Below, in pieces: positions 1-8,356 of a DNA stretch of 64,000 nucleotides (positions are counted from its first letter, which is position 1; every line of letters starts with the position of its first letter). Where the stretch lies: the NCBI GenBank assembly GCA_024760545.1, contig CP060501.1:1959501-2023500 (forward strand), read 5' to 3'. A program made the translations under genes and the position numbers. This DNA comes from Nitrospira sp. GTDB taxonomy: Bacteria > Nitrospirota > Nitrospiria > Nitrospirales > Nitrospiraceae. The notes under the pieces are model-generated. The model was not told the DNA's origin. It was given only the letters and a program-made list of their open reading frames with translations, and did no database searches.

Positions 1-1679
1 ATTCAATTCTGCCAACGTTTCGCGAAGGTGTTGAGGATTATATCTTGATAGATGATCTTCAAGCCGTGCGCTCTGTATTAAGACAATTCCCTTCCTCAGG
101 TTCAAGCGTGGAATCTATGAAGTTATTAGATTTCGGGCCACCTGAAGCGATTGCCCTGGACACGGACACCAGAATTGAACTGAGCGCGGAGGATGACGCG
201 ATACCGCCTGTGTTCTATGCGGCTTGTCGAAATCTGCTTTCTAACTATACCCGCAAGAAAGATGAATGTTTAAGGCCTGCTTCTAACCTTTCATATTTCC
301 ACCCCACAAGGATTGTTTCAGCATCGGAGGAATTAAGAAATATAGCTCAAGCTCAACAGCGCCGCGCGAATGTCATTGATGCCTCTAATGCTTCTCATTT
401 TGCGAATTCGGCGTATTACATGGGGTCGAAACGATCTCTTAAACAATTCCTGGTTGAAGCCATTTCTAGCTGTTTGACGGAAAAAGGCGTGGTGATCGAC
501 CTGATGTGCGGCTCTGGTGCCGCCTCAAATGGATTTTCTCGTATTTGGAGAACTTATGCTTCTGATGCTCAACGCTTTTGCCAGGTGCTGGCTGTTGTTC
601 AGGGGGGGGGATACTCTGCCCGAAAGGCCGCTCGCCTTCTCGAGAAACTACTCCCTTTAGCCCGCCAGCATGCAAGCAAGCTAAAGGAAGAGGTAAGCGA
701 GCTACTGGGATGGGAAGACCGAATTTTTCACGGGGATATAGGACAAGGGTTATTAGAGGAGTACCATTCATTTCTCGATACTTGCCCAACTTACCCATTG
801 GGGAAACCTCACGGCATTTGGGATCCTATTGCGAAGGTAAGCGAAAGAAAGAATGCCCCGTCTCTAGTTCCCTACTGCCTCTTTACTGCATGTTTCTCCA
901 ATGTTTACTTTGGGCTCAGGCAGTGCGTGGAGATTGATAGCCTTCGAAATGCGATTGCATCGTTAGACGACAAAATCGATAGTGAATGGGCGTTGGGTGC
1001 ACTGACCGCGACTCTCAGCGCCCTCGGAACAACTTATGCGGGGCATTTTGCCCAACCAGTCTTCAGAACCTCCAGTGAAATTACGCTGAAGAGGCTTTCT
1101 AAGGTCCTAGAAAGGCGCACTCATTCAATTATTCATGAGTTCAGCATACGTCTGATGAACCTGGCAGAAGAGAGCGAAAAGTCCCCTAGATTAATAGAGG
1201 TTGTACCAGGACCCTGGCCATCAGCATTGGATCATTTAGAGAAGGTCTTGTCAGCGGAGGATGTATTGGTCTACCTCGACGCTCCGTACAAGAGAGAGGA
1301 ATACAGCAGGTATTATCATGTCCTAGAAACCCTAGTACAGTATGACTACCCATCTTGTCTGGGCGTGGGTAAAACTCCAAATAAGCGTACGGGAGAACGC
1401 TTTAGTTCCGACTTCTTTACAAGAAGTGGTAGCCAGGCGATACAGGCGATGACCAAAGTTATAAGCGAGATTCTGCGAAGAGGGTGGAAATGTGCTTGGA
1501 GTTACTCGGACTCGGGGAGCGTTAACATGGTTAAGACTATAGAAAGCATTTATTCGAGTTATGAGTGCCGAATAACGTCGTTCGCAGTTCCATACGAACA
1601 TAAATCACAGCGCGGGGTGAAGCCTAAGAAGGTAAAGGAGTATGTAATTCTATTCGATCCACAATCTGGCCGTAGTTAG
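1..1679 (+). CDS. DNA adenine methylase-like protein, 5' end outside window
   Basis: Probable N6-adenine DNA methyltransferase of the D12/Dam class. Counting from a TTG at 45, the AdoMet-binding region shows YYMGSKR (about residues 124-130) and DLMCGSG (152-158). The catalytic DPPY-type tetrapeptide reads DAPY near residue 412, followed by KREEY. The C-terminal third (SYSDSG..., RGVKPKKVKEYVILF) is typical of these enzymes. The frame stays open without a stop to the window edge, so the true start lies upstream and the TTG at 45 is only the first possible initiation codon. About 240 residues between the AdoMet and catalytic motifs form a large target-recognition insert. No restriction partner is visible. 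It could be a solitary phage or island methylase or half of a restriction-modification system. The class is fairly sure, the specificity unknown. Confidence 0.75.
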   Translation, partial: SILPTFREGVEDYILIDDLQAVRSVLRQFPSSGSSVESMKLLDFGPPEAIALDTDTRIELSAEDDAIPPVFYAACRNLLSNYTRKKDECLRPASNLSYFHPTRIVSASEELRNIAQAQQRRANVIDASNASHFANSAYYMGSKRSLKQFLVEAISSCLTEKGVVIDLMCGSGAASNGFSRIWRTYASDAQRFCQVLAVVQGGGYSARKAARLLEKLLPLARQHASKLKEEVSELLGWEDRIFHGDIGQGLLEEYHSFLDTCPTYPLGKPHGIWDPIAKVSERKNAPSLVPYCLFTACFSNVYFGLRQCVEIDSLRNAIASLDDKIDSEWALGALTATLSALGTTYAGHFAQPVFRTSSEITLKRLSKVLERRTHSIIHEFSIRLMNLAEESEKSPRLIEVVPGPWPSALDHLEKVLSAEDVLVYLDAPYKREEYSRYYHVLETLVQYDYPSCLGVGKTPNKRTGERFSSDFFTRSGSQAIQAMTKVISEILRRGWKCAWSYSDSGSVNMVKTIESIYSSYECRITSFAVPYEHKSQRGVKPKKVKEYVILFDPQSGRS

Positions 1680-1973
1680 ATGATACAAAAGAGATAAATA
1701 GGGTCCGATATCCGCGGGCTCCTTCCATGCTCGACGTTATTCAGCGGAATTCAGGTGAGAATGCAAAGCCTCTAGACAGTAACCCTACGTGTTCACGGCG
1801 TGTTCTCTCCACAGCAAAACTCGCCCAAATTCCCCTGAATTGAACCAAGCACAACTGAGGCCGCAAAACATTAATTCTTCCTTGCTGGAGCGGCGTTCCA
1901 CTTCTCTGAGAAGAACATGTGCGGGAGTATCTCAAGGGCTTAGAAGGCTGATGCTCCATCAAGCTGAGTTACA
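1680..1973. other. Non-coding spacer before the insertion element
   Basis: Roughly 290 bases between the methylase stop and the left inverted repeat of the IS3 element. The short open frames here have no ribosome binding site or recognisable protein character. I see no RNA gene or convincing terminator. Confidence 0.5.
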
Positions 1974-1991
1974 CTGACCTTCCCCCGTTTA

Positions 1992-2865
1992 TTACACCAC
2001 AGCCAACGAAGTTGATTCCTGTGCCAGATGGGCTCCGGTTTGATAGTTGCGAATGAACTCCTGGGGTGTCACATCCCCAATCGCGCTGTGCGTCCGTTCT
2101 TCGTTGTATTCCCGCCGCCACGCTTCAATCACGAGCTGGGCTTCCTGCAGAGCTACAAACCAGTGCTCGTTTAAACACTCATCCCGCAACGTGCCGTTGA
2201 AGCTTTCGATCAAGGCGTTCTGCACCGGCTTCCCTGGCTGAATGAAGTGGAGGTGCACACCCTGCTGGGCAGCCCAGGCATCCAAGGCTGTCCCGGCGAA
2301 TTCGGGGCCGTTATCCAGAATCAGCGTCTCGGGTCGCGGGCGACTCAAAAACACCTGATCGAGAATCCGGCACACCCGTGCCCCACCGATCGACACCTCC
2401 ACCTCAATCACCGGTACCTCCTTGGAACACGGATCGATCATCGTCAAACACTTGTACCGTCGTCCGGTCACCAGCCGGTCATGCACAAAATCCAAGGCGT
2501 AACAGCATCCTGGCTGCGTCGGTCGTGGATGGGCGATGCGGGGGACAGCCGCGAGCTTCTTCCGTCGTCGGCGTCGTAATGACAGCCCTTCGTCTCGATA
2601 ATAGATCCGTTCCACTTTCTTATGGTTCACGCGTCAGCCCTCTCGTCGTACGCGCACATAGATCCGGGGACAGCCATACCGCCGCTTCTGCTCGGCAATC
2701 TCCCGAATCCGGGTTCGCAGCTCGGCATCGTCCTGGCGTTGACTGCACGGAGTGTATTGCGATCGAGGGCCAGGAGGCGGCACACCCGCCGCTGACTGAG
2801 CCCAAAGCGCTCGGTGCTCCACTGAGCCGCCGCTCGTTTCGCCTTGGGCTCTACCAGTTTTTTGC
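1992..2865 (-). pseudogene. IS3-family transposase OrfB (broken)
   Basis: DDE-type integrase-core transposase split across frames. The first part (KKLVEPKAKRAAAQWSTERF...CRLLALDRNTLR) lies in the -1 frame relative to orfA. Near 2745 the frame shifts, apparently by loss of about four bases, and continues as QRQDDAELRTRIREIAEQKR...RREG. An in-frame TGA at 2634-2636 then stands where relatives have tryptophan (REGW.VNHK), so a TGG to TGA change is likely. The remainder, from a GTG at 2630, keeps the catalytic core: the first Asp in [15 protein letters not shown] and ALIESFNG. Two independent lesions indicate a pseudogene. Confidence 0.8.
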
Positions 2866-3117
2866 GTTGATCGCTTTCAGCGCTTGGATGTCCAGCGCTT
2901 GCTCCGCCACCATCTGTTTCAGCCGTCGGTTTTCGTCTTCCAGCTGGCGAGGCTTCTTCACATCGCTCACTTCGAGCCCAGCATATTTGGTCCGCCACGT
3001 ATAAAACGTGGCATCCGAGATGCCGTGCTTGCGGCAGAGCTCGTGGACCCCGATGCCTGACTGGGCGTCTTTGAGCACCGCAATGATCTGTTCCTCTGTG
3101 TGCCATGTGCGTGTCAT
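2851..3117 (-). CDS. IS3-family transposase OrfA
   Basis: An 88-aa helix-turn-helix protein that binds the IS ends. The sequence runs TRTWHTEEQIIAVLKDAQSG, then a classic HTH (ELCRKHGISDATFYTWRTKY) and a leucine-zipper-like tail (RRLKQMVAEQALDIQALK). I chose the ATG at 3117 because AGGAGG lies just upstream; a longer frame to 3147 exists. The gene ends at TAG next to a run of six A residues on the coding strand (2858-2863). The AAAAAAC heptamer there is the usual IS3 slippery site for making an OrfAB fusion by -1 frameshifting. OrfA itself looks intact. Confidence 0.85.
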   Translation of the reverse strand: MTRTWHTEEQIIAVLKDAQSGIGVHELCRKHGISDATFYTWRTKYAGLEVSDVKKPRQLEDENRRLKQMVAEQALDIQALKAINAKNW

Positions 3118-3289
3118 GGCCCCCTCCTGGGGGGCCCATCTCACCACAGGTGCACTTCGAAGCCAATGGTCTAGTTTTCGGGGGGAAGGTCAGCTAACAC
3201 TTGTCTCGGGATAGGACCAATATCCCTTTCGAGTTTCCGTGGATTTCTGGGGAGGGGGGAGTAGTCGAATCGTTTCGCTAGGACAAACA

Positions 3290-4360
3290 TCAATGTAGGT
3301 GAAGGCGCTCTATGAGACGATTACATCGCTGAATCTCCAAATTAAAACGTTGGTTAACCGACGCTAAGTATGGCAGCGGATCCTGCAATCGGCTTTTCAA
3401 AATTATTGTTCCATCCTCACAAAATGACTTCCACTCGCTTAAAATTCGAGCTAATCGTTCTTTAGCGCGCTCATTAACGAGGACGTTTCCCATTTCGATT
3501 TGATCGTTCAATGATTTTATCTCATAGACCAAGACCGGAGGAATATACTGTCCTTCATATACAATTCGGAGGAGTTCCCCGAACTCCCTTCCTTTCTCCC
3601 GTTCCTTTACGTACTGTCGAAGATAGTAATTGCTCAAGGATGTTTCGTGCCTACCTGATACAAGCCACCAAAGCGATCCCTTTTCAAATTTATCAGGAAC
3701 TGTATGTTCGTACTCATCCAATGCATTCGCAAACGCCTCGTATTCCACGGCAGCAACATAAGATCGCTGCAAAGCTATCGCAGCTCTTTCGTATTCTATT
3801 TTTCGCTTTGTTCCTTCGATGAGTTTAAGATCACAGAGGCCTTCTGGACAATTGGTGCGACAATCGTTTGACGGTGGGATAGGGTTTGAGAGGGCTTGTA
3901 CGGGATTAGTAGAATATTGATATGCGTGAAGAAGCTCATGCGCCAGAATGGACCGAACTAGCAATCTCATTCCGAGTAGTACTCTCGTATCTTTCTTACC
4001 CAAAATCTTACCTATAGCGATAGTCTTCATGAACTTTTGACTAAGATTGACCTTTATTGACCCATTTCTCGGATCTCTAGGGTCAAGCGAAGGCTTAAAA
4101 AAACTCTTATCTCCCAACCTGTATTCCGTATCATCTTCAGCAGACCATCCCATGTAATGCTTTGTAACGGTTTCTCGGGAATGATTTATAACGTACACTG
4201 TCTGTTCTGCTATGATCTGTAAATGTTGCGGGAGATGAGCGAAGCTGTCTTTGAGCGCTTCCTCCAACAACAGTTTCTCTTCTTCAATCGGAAGAACATC
4301 TGGGTCAGGGACCCCCTTGTTCTCGGAAATTATGACAAAATTCAGCGCGTGCCTCATCAT
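3290..4360 (-). CDS. Hypothetical protein with HELLH zinc-protease motif
   Basis: A 356-aa protein with no signal peptide. It contains a zinc-metallopeptidase signature, AHELLHAYQ, with H141, E142 and H145 as the expected zinc ligands and catalytic base. A third ligand could lie downstream in the E/D-rich segment (YEAFANALDEYEH). The sequence between about 160 and 185 has three cysteines (CRTNCPEGLC), a possible metal or disulfide site. It lies 144 bases downstream of the MFS gene on the same strand and may be read with the radical SAM cluster, so a role in processing or in immunity to the peptide is possible. The family is not recognised; only the motif supports the peptidase call. Confidence 0.6.
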   Translation of the reverse strand: MMRHALNFVIISENKGVPDPDVLPIEEEKLLLEEALKDSFAHLPQHLQIIAEQTVYVINHSRETVTKHYMGWSAEDDTEYRLGDKSFFKPSLDPRDPRNGSIKVNLSQKFMKTIAIGKILGKKDTRVLLGMRLLVRSILAHELLHAYQYSTNPVQALSNPIPPSNDCRTNCPEGLCDLKLIEGTKRKIEYERAAIALQRSYVAAVEYEAFANALDEYEHTVPDKFEKGSLWWLVSGRHETSLSNYYLRQYVKEREKGREFGELLRIVYEGQYIPPVLVYEIKSLNDQIEMGNVLVNERAKERLARILSEWKSFCEDGTIILKSRLQDPLPYLASVNQRFNLEIQRCNRLIERLHLH

Positions 4361-4503
4361 ACTATGCGAAACGCCTTGTTTAATTTGGGAAGCGTAAATT
4401 GGAGGCTAAATGAAGTCGTATTTGTTAACACCATAATCAACAAGAAATGGAATGCCCGTTCAAATTTCCCCTCCCTACGCTCAGAGCGAGCAAGTCACGC
4501 ATC

Positions 4504-5838
4504 CTATGGCGAAAAATCGCCGTGAAGCATCCTACGAAACATTTTCTGGGCTTCTTCAGTGTCGCTGTTATAAAAGCGACGATAATCCGGAATCACTAGA
4601 AGTAAAGGAGTAAGAAGCATAATTGCCAGTCCAATCATAATCGTGCCGGTGGATGCCCCAATAACCTCGATTATTGGTCCAGCTGCTATGACTCCCAGTG
4701 GCGCTGCCAGACCGAACAAGAACTTCATTGCCGAATCAATCCTTGATCGATATTCATCACCGCTGGCAACTACCCTCTGAGCCCTCAAGGGAACATTCGC
4801 AAGTGAACTGGCTACTCCAAACATCATCATGAACAGGAATGATGTGATAAGGAAAGGCATCAAAGGTAAAATACAGAGACTGATGCCAGCCAAGAGCATT
4901 CCAAGTATAATTGTCCGGTGGCGTGCAAACAATGCAATAGATACACCAGTAATTAGAGCACCTATTCCGTTTCCGAGACCTTGGCCCGCATTTAATAGTC
5001 CAAGTTCCCAAGCATCCCCACGCAAGCTTTGAGAAACATATAATGGAATAGCGACAGCTAACGGAGCCACAAAAAAATTCATCAATAGACTAACTACAGA
5101 AACTCCAAGTAGCACTGGAACTTTCACGAGAATTCTAAAGCCGTCAAAATACGGTTTCACTTCCAGCAATTGGCGTATAGAATCCGTACGGCGTATGTTT
5201 TGAGGGAGAGCTGCTGTAGAAAGCAGCGCGGTTGCAAAGGCGCCGATCGCAAATGTTATTGCATCTATTCCGAAGGCCGTACTTACCCCAAAAACCGAAA
5301 TGACGATCCCAGCTAAAGCTGCACCTATGACCATCCCAATTGAACTGAGAAACTCCGTAAATTGCATTGCAATGGACACGTCACCGTCTTTCAATACTAA
5401 AGACGGCAGAATGCTATATTCTGCTGAAGCATGTAATGCTGCCCCGATGGAACTGACGAAGCCAATCGCTGCTATCGCCACAATACTGAAATAATCCTCT
5501 ACCGCGATACCTGCAATGAGTGCAGTCGAACAAAACCTGATTAGGTCACTCAAAAGAAGCAACTTTTTTCGAGAGTAGAGATCTGCAATCCTTCCGGAAA
5601 CCGGAAGAAAGATGACTTTACCAAAAAGCGAAGGCGCAATCGCTAAAGACACCAGGCTTGCAGACTGAGTTTCATCGAGAACCCACCAAGCGATGGCGAT
5701 ATTCGTAAAGGGATCGCCGACCGTTGATATGAATTGACCAACGCGAAAGATCCAGAAGTCACGACCTATAGCCAAATGCTGTGTCAGGGGACCTCGTTGT
5801 TTCTGTATGAAGCCACAGCAATTTCGCTCTTTCCGCAT
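4504..5838 (-). CDS. MFS transporter, probable peptide exporter
   Basis: About 440 aa with around twelve hydrophobic segments and the MFS loop 2-3 motif GRIADLYSRKKLLLLSDL. It begins RDFWIFRVGQFISTVGDPF, typical of the MFS_3 efflux group. The gene follows the radical SAM maturase directly and overlaps its 3' end, so it is probably cotranslated and exports or confers tolerance to the cluster product. The start is uncertain. ATG 5838 is used here, TTG 5862 gives a longer protein, and TTG 5775 would put the first membrane helix close to the N-terminus and cut the overlap to 17 bases. The substrate is inferred from context only. Confidence 0.8.
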   Translation of the reverse strand: MRKERNCCGFIQKQRGPLTQHLAIGRDFWIFRVGQFISTVGDPFTNIAIAWWVLDETQSASLVSLAIAPSLFGKVIFLPVSGRIADLYSRKKLLLLSDLIRFCSTALIAGIAVEDYFSIVAIAAIGFVSSIGAALHASAEYSILPSLVLKDGDVSIAMQFTEFLSSIGMVIGAALAGIVISVFGVSTAFGIDAITFAIGAFATALLSTAALPQNIRRTDSIRQLLEVKPYFDGFRILVKVPVLLGVSVVSLLMNFFVAPLAVAIPLYVSQSLRGDAWELGLLNAGQGLGNGIGALITGVSIALFARHRTIILGMLLAGISLCILPLMPFLITSFLFMMMFGVASSLANVPLRAQRVVASGDEYRSRIDSAMKFLFGLAAPLGVIAAGPIIEVIGASTGTIMIGLAIMLLTPLLLVIPDYRRFYNSDTEEAQKMFRRMLHGDFSP

Positions 5839-7735
5839 AAAGATTCTTTGCAATTGATCCAACTAAGGTCGATCCTAAGAATGGGGCCACCAATTCATTC
5901 ATGGGAACTGCGAGAGAAAGATACCTGTCGTCAACATGCAATATTAACCCCAATTCCGAGAGGCGCAACAACTCTTCTCGAATCTCCTGCTCTGAAAACT
6001 GTAAAGCACGCTTAAGAGTATCAACCTGAGCTGCCCCGTCACACGCAAGATAGACAGCTCGACTTATACCACTTAATACTATCTCAGGAGTTTTAGCCAT
6101 TCTCCTAGTATCGAATATATACAGACTCTCCTCCCTATCTACCGAAACAAGGACAGCTGAGCCGAAAGCAAGTCTCCATTCTTGAACTGCGTCCTGAAGT
6201 TGTTCCAGATAACAATGGCTTTCTTTGCCTTGATGCGAAAAATAGTAGGCAATATTTTCGACATCGCTCTCTTTCCCTAGGACCGCTTCATAGGCGGCTA
6301 CAGGCCGATACTGAGAAATTCCAAATTCTTCTGGACGATCGAAAATGGGGCTGAATCGGTTCATAAGTAATCTTACACAACCACCACTAGGAGGCGGGAG
6401 GTGATGAAGTAATGGAATCATCGAAATTATCTTTTCATAATCACCCAACATCTCTCCAGGTATCCCATAGAGGAGATTCCACTCCACCTTAACTCCAAAT
6501 TCTGCGCACCACTTAATCAATCGAATATTTTGGTATGCTTTGACCCCTTTCCGCATTAGCTCGAGAAGTCGGGAATTCAAACTTTCAATCCCAGGTTGTA
6601 TAGTACAGATCCCTGCTTCAAGCAGATCTCTGACCTGAGCCTTGCTCAAATTAGATTTAACTTCGTAGAAAATAGATAACTTATGATTACTTGTTTTCAG
6701 CATCGGAATCACATTTGCAAAATATCCGTGATCTAATATCAGGTCCACCGCGTCGATGTTTTGCACCCCATATTTTTGAAGATTCGCTATCTCTTGCAAT
6801 ACGCGCTCGGGGGACTTGCTTCGAAATCTTAAGGACTCTCCATTAAGACCACAAAAGATGCAATGCAACTTTTCACCGAACCAACAGCCACGGCTGGTCT
6901 CCAGTGGAAGTACGGTTTTCTCTTTAGGCAAAGGAATTGCCGATTCAGAAAATTGAAGAAACCAATCGTCATACGAAGGCATGGGAATTTCATTTAGACT
7001 CCGACGATTTGTCGCTCTCGCACCCTCGTTGATAACCAGTACGCCCTTCCGTCTCCAAATTAAGCCAGGAATACCAGCAAGGTCTATGCTCGAGGGAACT
7101 CCTTCCTCATGGCAGGAATGTATTCGCCGAATAACATCCGTAAATACATCTTCCCCATCTCCCCTGACCACGATATCGATCCAAGGGAATGAACCCATTA
7201 TTGAGGCTCCCATCTTCCCATCACAATATGCGCCACCTAAGACTATTAATTTCTGCGGAGCACAATATTTGATCGCTTTAGCCAATGCTAAACTTGGGAC
7301 TAAATGAAATGTTGAGCTTAAACCGATTACCGCATGGTCTTGACTCGCCAGATTTTGCGAAAGCTCTAATACAAATTCCCTGGCAGCTAGGCAAAGGCTT
7401 TCCATCCGATCCCAGAAAGAAGACGGCATCGTACGACTATGCGGCTCGTTTGCTATGTGAAGGCTCTTATATTGTCGAACTAGATTTTGAATAGGGACAT
7501 TGCGCAACACTGGGGCAAAAATCGCATCACCTACTAGATACTCGGAAGGTAGTAGTTCTGAAATGGCGCGGTACGCTTCTAATCCAATCCGGCTAGCAAA
7601 TGGTAATTTGGCGTAAGTAATGTCGCACTCAAGCCCTGAATAGTTCGCGGCTGACTTCAACAGGCTTAACGCAAGATTTGGCCTATGAACGGACATGAAG
7701 GGCATGTCCACAAGAATTGTGCGCGAGATTAGCAT
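5759..7735 (-). CDS. RiPP maturation radical SAM protein (B12-binding type)
   Basis: A 658-aa enzyme with an N-terminal cobalamin-binding-like domain (about 1-210; VIGLSSTFH, VLGGAY) followed by a radical SAM domain. The cluster-binding cysteines are C284, C292 and C295 (SRGCWFGEKLHCIFCG), giving CX7CX2C. The ETSRGCWxGEKxHCxFCGLNG...FRxKSPxRVL signature matches the 'RiPP maturation radical SAM protein 1' family, which modifies ribosomal peptides, often as C-methyltransferases. The C-terminal 150 residues (ISRAVYLACDG...LKRALQFSEQEIREELLRLSELGLI) resemble a winged-helix or peptide-binding region. It lies between the precursor gene and the exporter. Start at ATG 7735, as family members begin close to the VDMPF segment. 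The family call is strong; the exact modification is unknown. Confidence 0.85.
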   Translation of the reverse strand: MLISRTILVDMPFMSVHRPNLALSLLKSAANYSGLECDITYAKLPFASRIGLEAYRAISELLPSEYLVGDAIFAPVLRNVPIQNLVRQYKSLHIANEPHSRTMPSSFWDRMESLCLAAREFVLELSQNLASQDHAVIGLSSTFHLVPSLALAKAIKYCAPQKLIVLGGAYCDGKMGASIMGSFPWIDIVVRGDGEDVFTDVIRRIHSCHEEGVPSSIDLAGIPGLIWRRKGVLVINEGARATNRRSLNEIPMPSYDDWFLQFSESAIPLPKEKTVLPLETSRGCWFGEKLHCIFCGLNGESLRFRSKSPERVLQEIANLQKYGVQNIDAVDLILDHGYFANVIPMLKTSNHKLSIFYEVKSNLSKAQVRDLLEAGICTIQPGIESLNSRLLELMRKGVKAYQNIRLIKWCAEFGVKVEWNLLYGIPGEMLGDYEKIISMIPLLHHLPPPSGGCVRLLMNRFSPIFDRPEEFGISQYRPVAAYEAVLGKESDVENIAYYFSHQGKESHCYLEQLQDAVQEWRLAFGSAVLVSVDREESLYIFDTRRMAKTPEIVLSGISRAVYLACDGAAQVDTLKRALQFSEQEIREELLRLSELGLILHVDDRYLSLAVPMNELVAPFLGSTLVGSIAKNLYAERAKLLWLHTETTRSPDTAFGYRS

Positions 7736-8076
7736 TTACTGTGCCGAATATTTAATATTCCGTGATATGAGTTCACTAGTCGCCTGTTTGGTAGAAATGC
7801 GGTCTCGAAAAAATGATGCGCCCACACCTCGACGTTCTCATTAGTAACATGAGGTGCGCCCTGGCCCGATGAAGTCGAAGGAGGATGGCGCACGGTTATT
7901 CACCGAAAACAATATCCCTAAAAGGTTTCACATTTATAACATCCTTGGGCACAGCGATAGATCTCATCATTTCTTCAATTGACTGCCTATAATCAGGGCA
8001 CTATCAGTCGCTGATCCAAACCATTTTCCAAGATTATTGTCTGCAACATAATATTACGAGAAGCCGACCTTGCGAG
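7736..8076. other. Spacer between RiPP precursor and maturase genes
   Basis: About 340 bases with no convincing gene. In the transcribed (minus) orientation it contains the hairpin/T-run described separately at 7808-7859. No second precursor-like frame was found here. The gap is long for an operon of this kind and may carry a promoter for the maturase. Confidence 0.5.
7808..7859 (-). terminator. Hairpin with T-run between precursor and maturase
   Basis: On the minus strand a stem built from GAGGTG/CACCTC (7851-7856 with 7825-7830), extended past a bulge by GCG/CGC, is followed four bases later by six T residues (7813-7808). The loop is about 20 bases. It lies 3' of the precursor gene and 5' of the radical SAM gene, where a partial terminator would make precursor transcripts more abundant than enzyme transcripts. 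The bulge makes the strength uncertain. Confidence 0.5.
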
Positions 8077-8298
8077 TTATCCGCAGCCTACTTCTGTATC
8101 CGTGTCTCTCCGTTTGGCGATAATAGAAGTCATCCCTGCAGTTAATTGGTCCGACTTCAGATTCAGCATTTCAGCTCGTTCCTGGGAGGTTAGAGTGAAC
8201 GCATCAAGGACTCGGTCTCTAGACCTATCGAAATCGACCCGAAACTGATCATCTCTCAACAAAAGGCCAATTATCATGTCGCATGTTTCTTTGGACAT
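8077..8298 (-). CDS. Candidate RiPP precursor peptide
   Basis: A 73-aa peptide with a strong ribosome binding site (GGGAGGA shortly before the ATG). It starts MSKETCDMIIGLLLRDDQF and continues RVDFDRSRDRVLDAFTLTSQERAEML. That pattern is typical of leader regions in precursors modified by B12 radical SAM enzymes: a short helical segment with LxxDxxFRxxF, then a 'FxLTxxERAxL' stretch like the LigA fold. The last fifteen or so residues (AKRRDTDTEVGCG) would be the core, with Cys72 and a few polar side chains. No double-glycine cleavage motif is seen; the KRR before DTDTEVGCG is a possible trypsin-like cleavage site. The role is inferred from size, leader style and the neighbouring maturase. Confidence 0.65.
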   Translation of the reverse strand: MSKETCDMIIGLLLRDDQFRVDFDRSRDRVLDAFTLTSQERAEMLNLKSDQLTAGMTSIIAKRRDTDTEVGCG

Positions 8299-8356
8299 AG
8301 AATCCTCCCTTCTCGTCAGGTGAATGGTTCATCTCGAATGTAAGGATACACGCACA

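Larger units (their letters stand above)
1974..3193 (-). mobile_element. IS3-family insertion sequence, decayed
   Basis: A 1.2-kb element bounded by imperfect terminal inverted repeats. The left end reads CTGACCTTCCCCCG at 1974-1987. The complement of the right end reads CTGACCTTCCCCCCG, ending at 3193. It carries orfA and an orfB with a DDE integrase core, as is usual for IS3. No clear target-site duplication is visible next to the repeats. The element is more GC-rich than the genes on both sides. Because orfB carries both a frameshift and an in-frame stop, this copy is probably unable to transpose by itself. Confidence 0.85.

Noticed and set aside
466..937. Open frames of 110 and 119 codons inside the methylase gene
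   Set aside because: They overlap the clearly coding methylase frame, with no SD or recognisable protein.
1974..3193. Target-site duplication of the IS3 element
   Set aside because: The bases flanking the two inverted repeats do not match convincingly.
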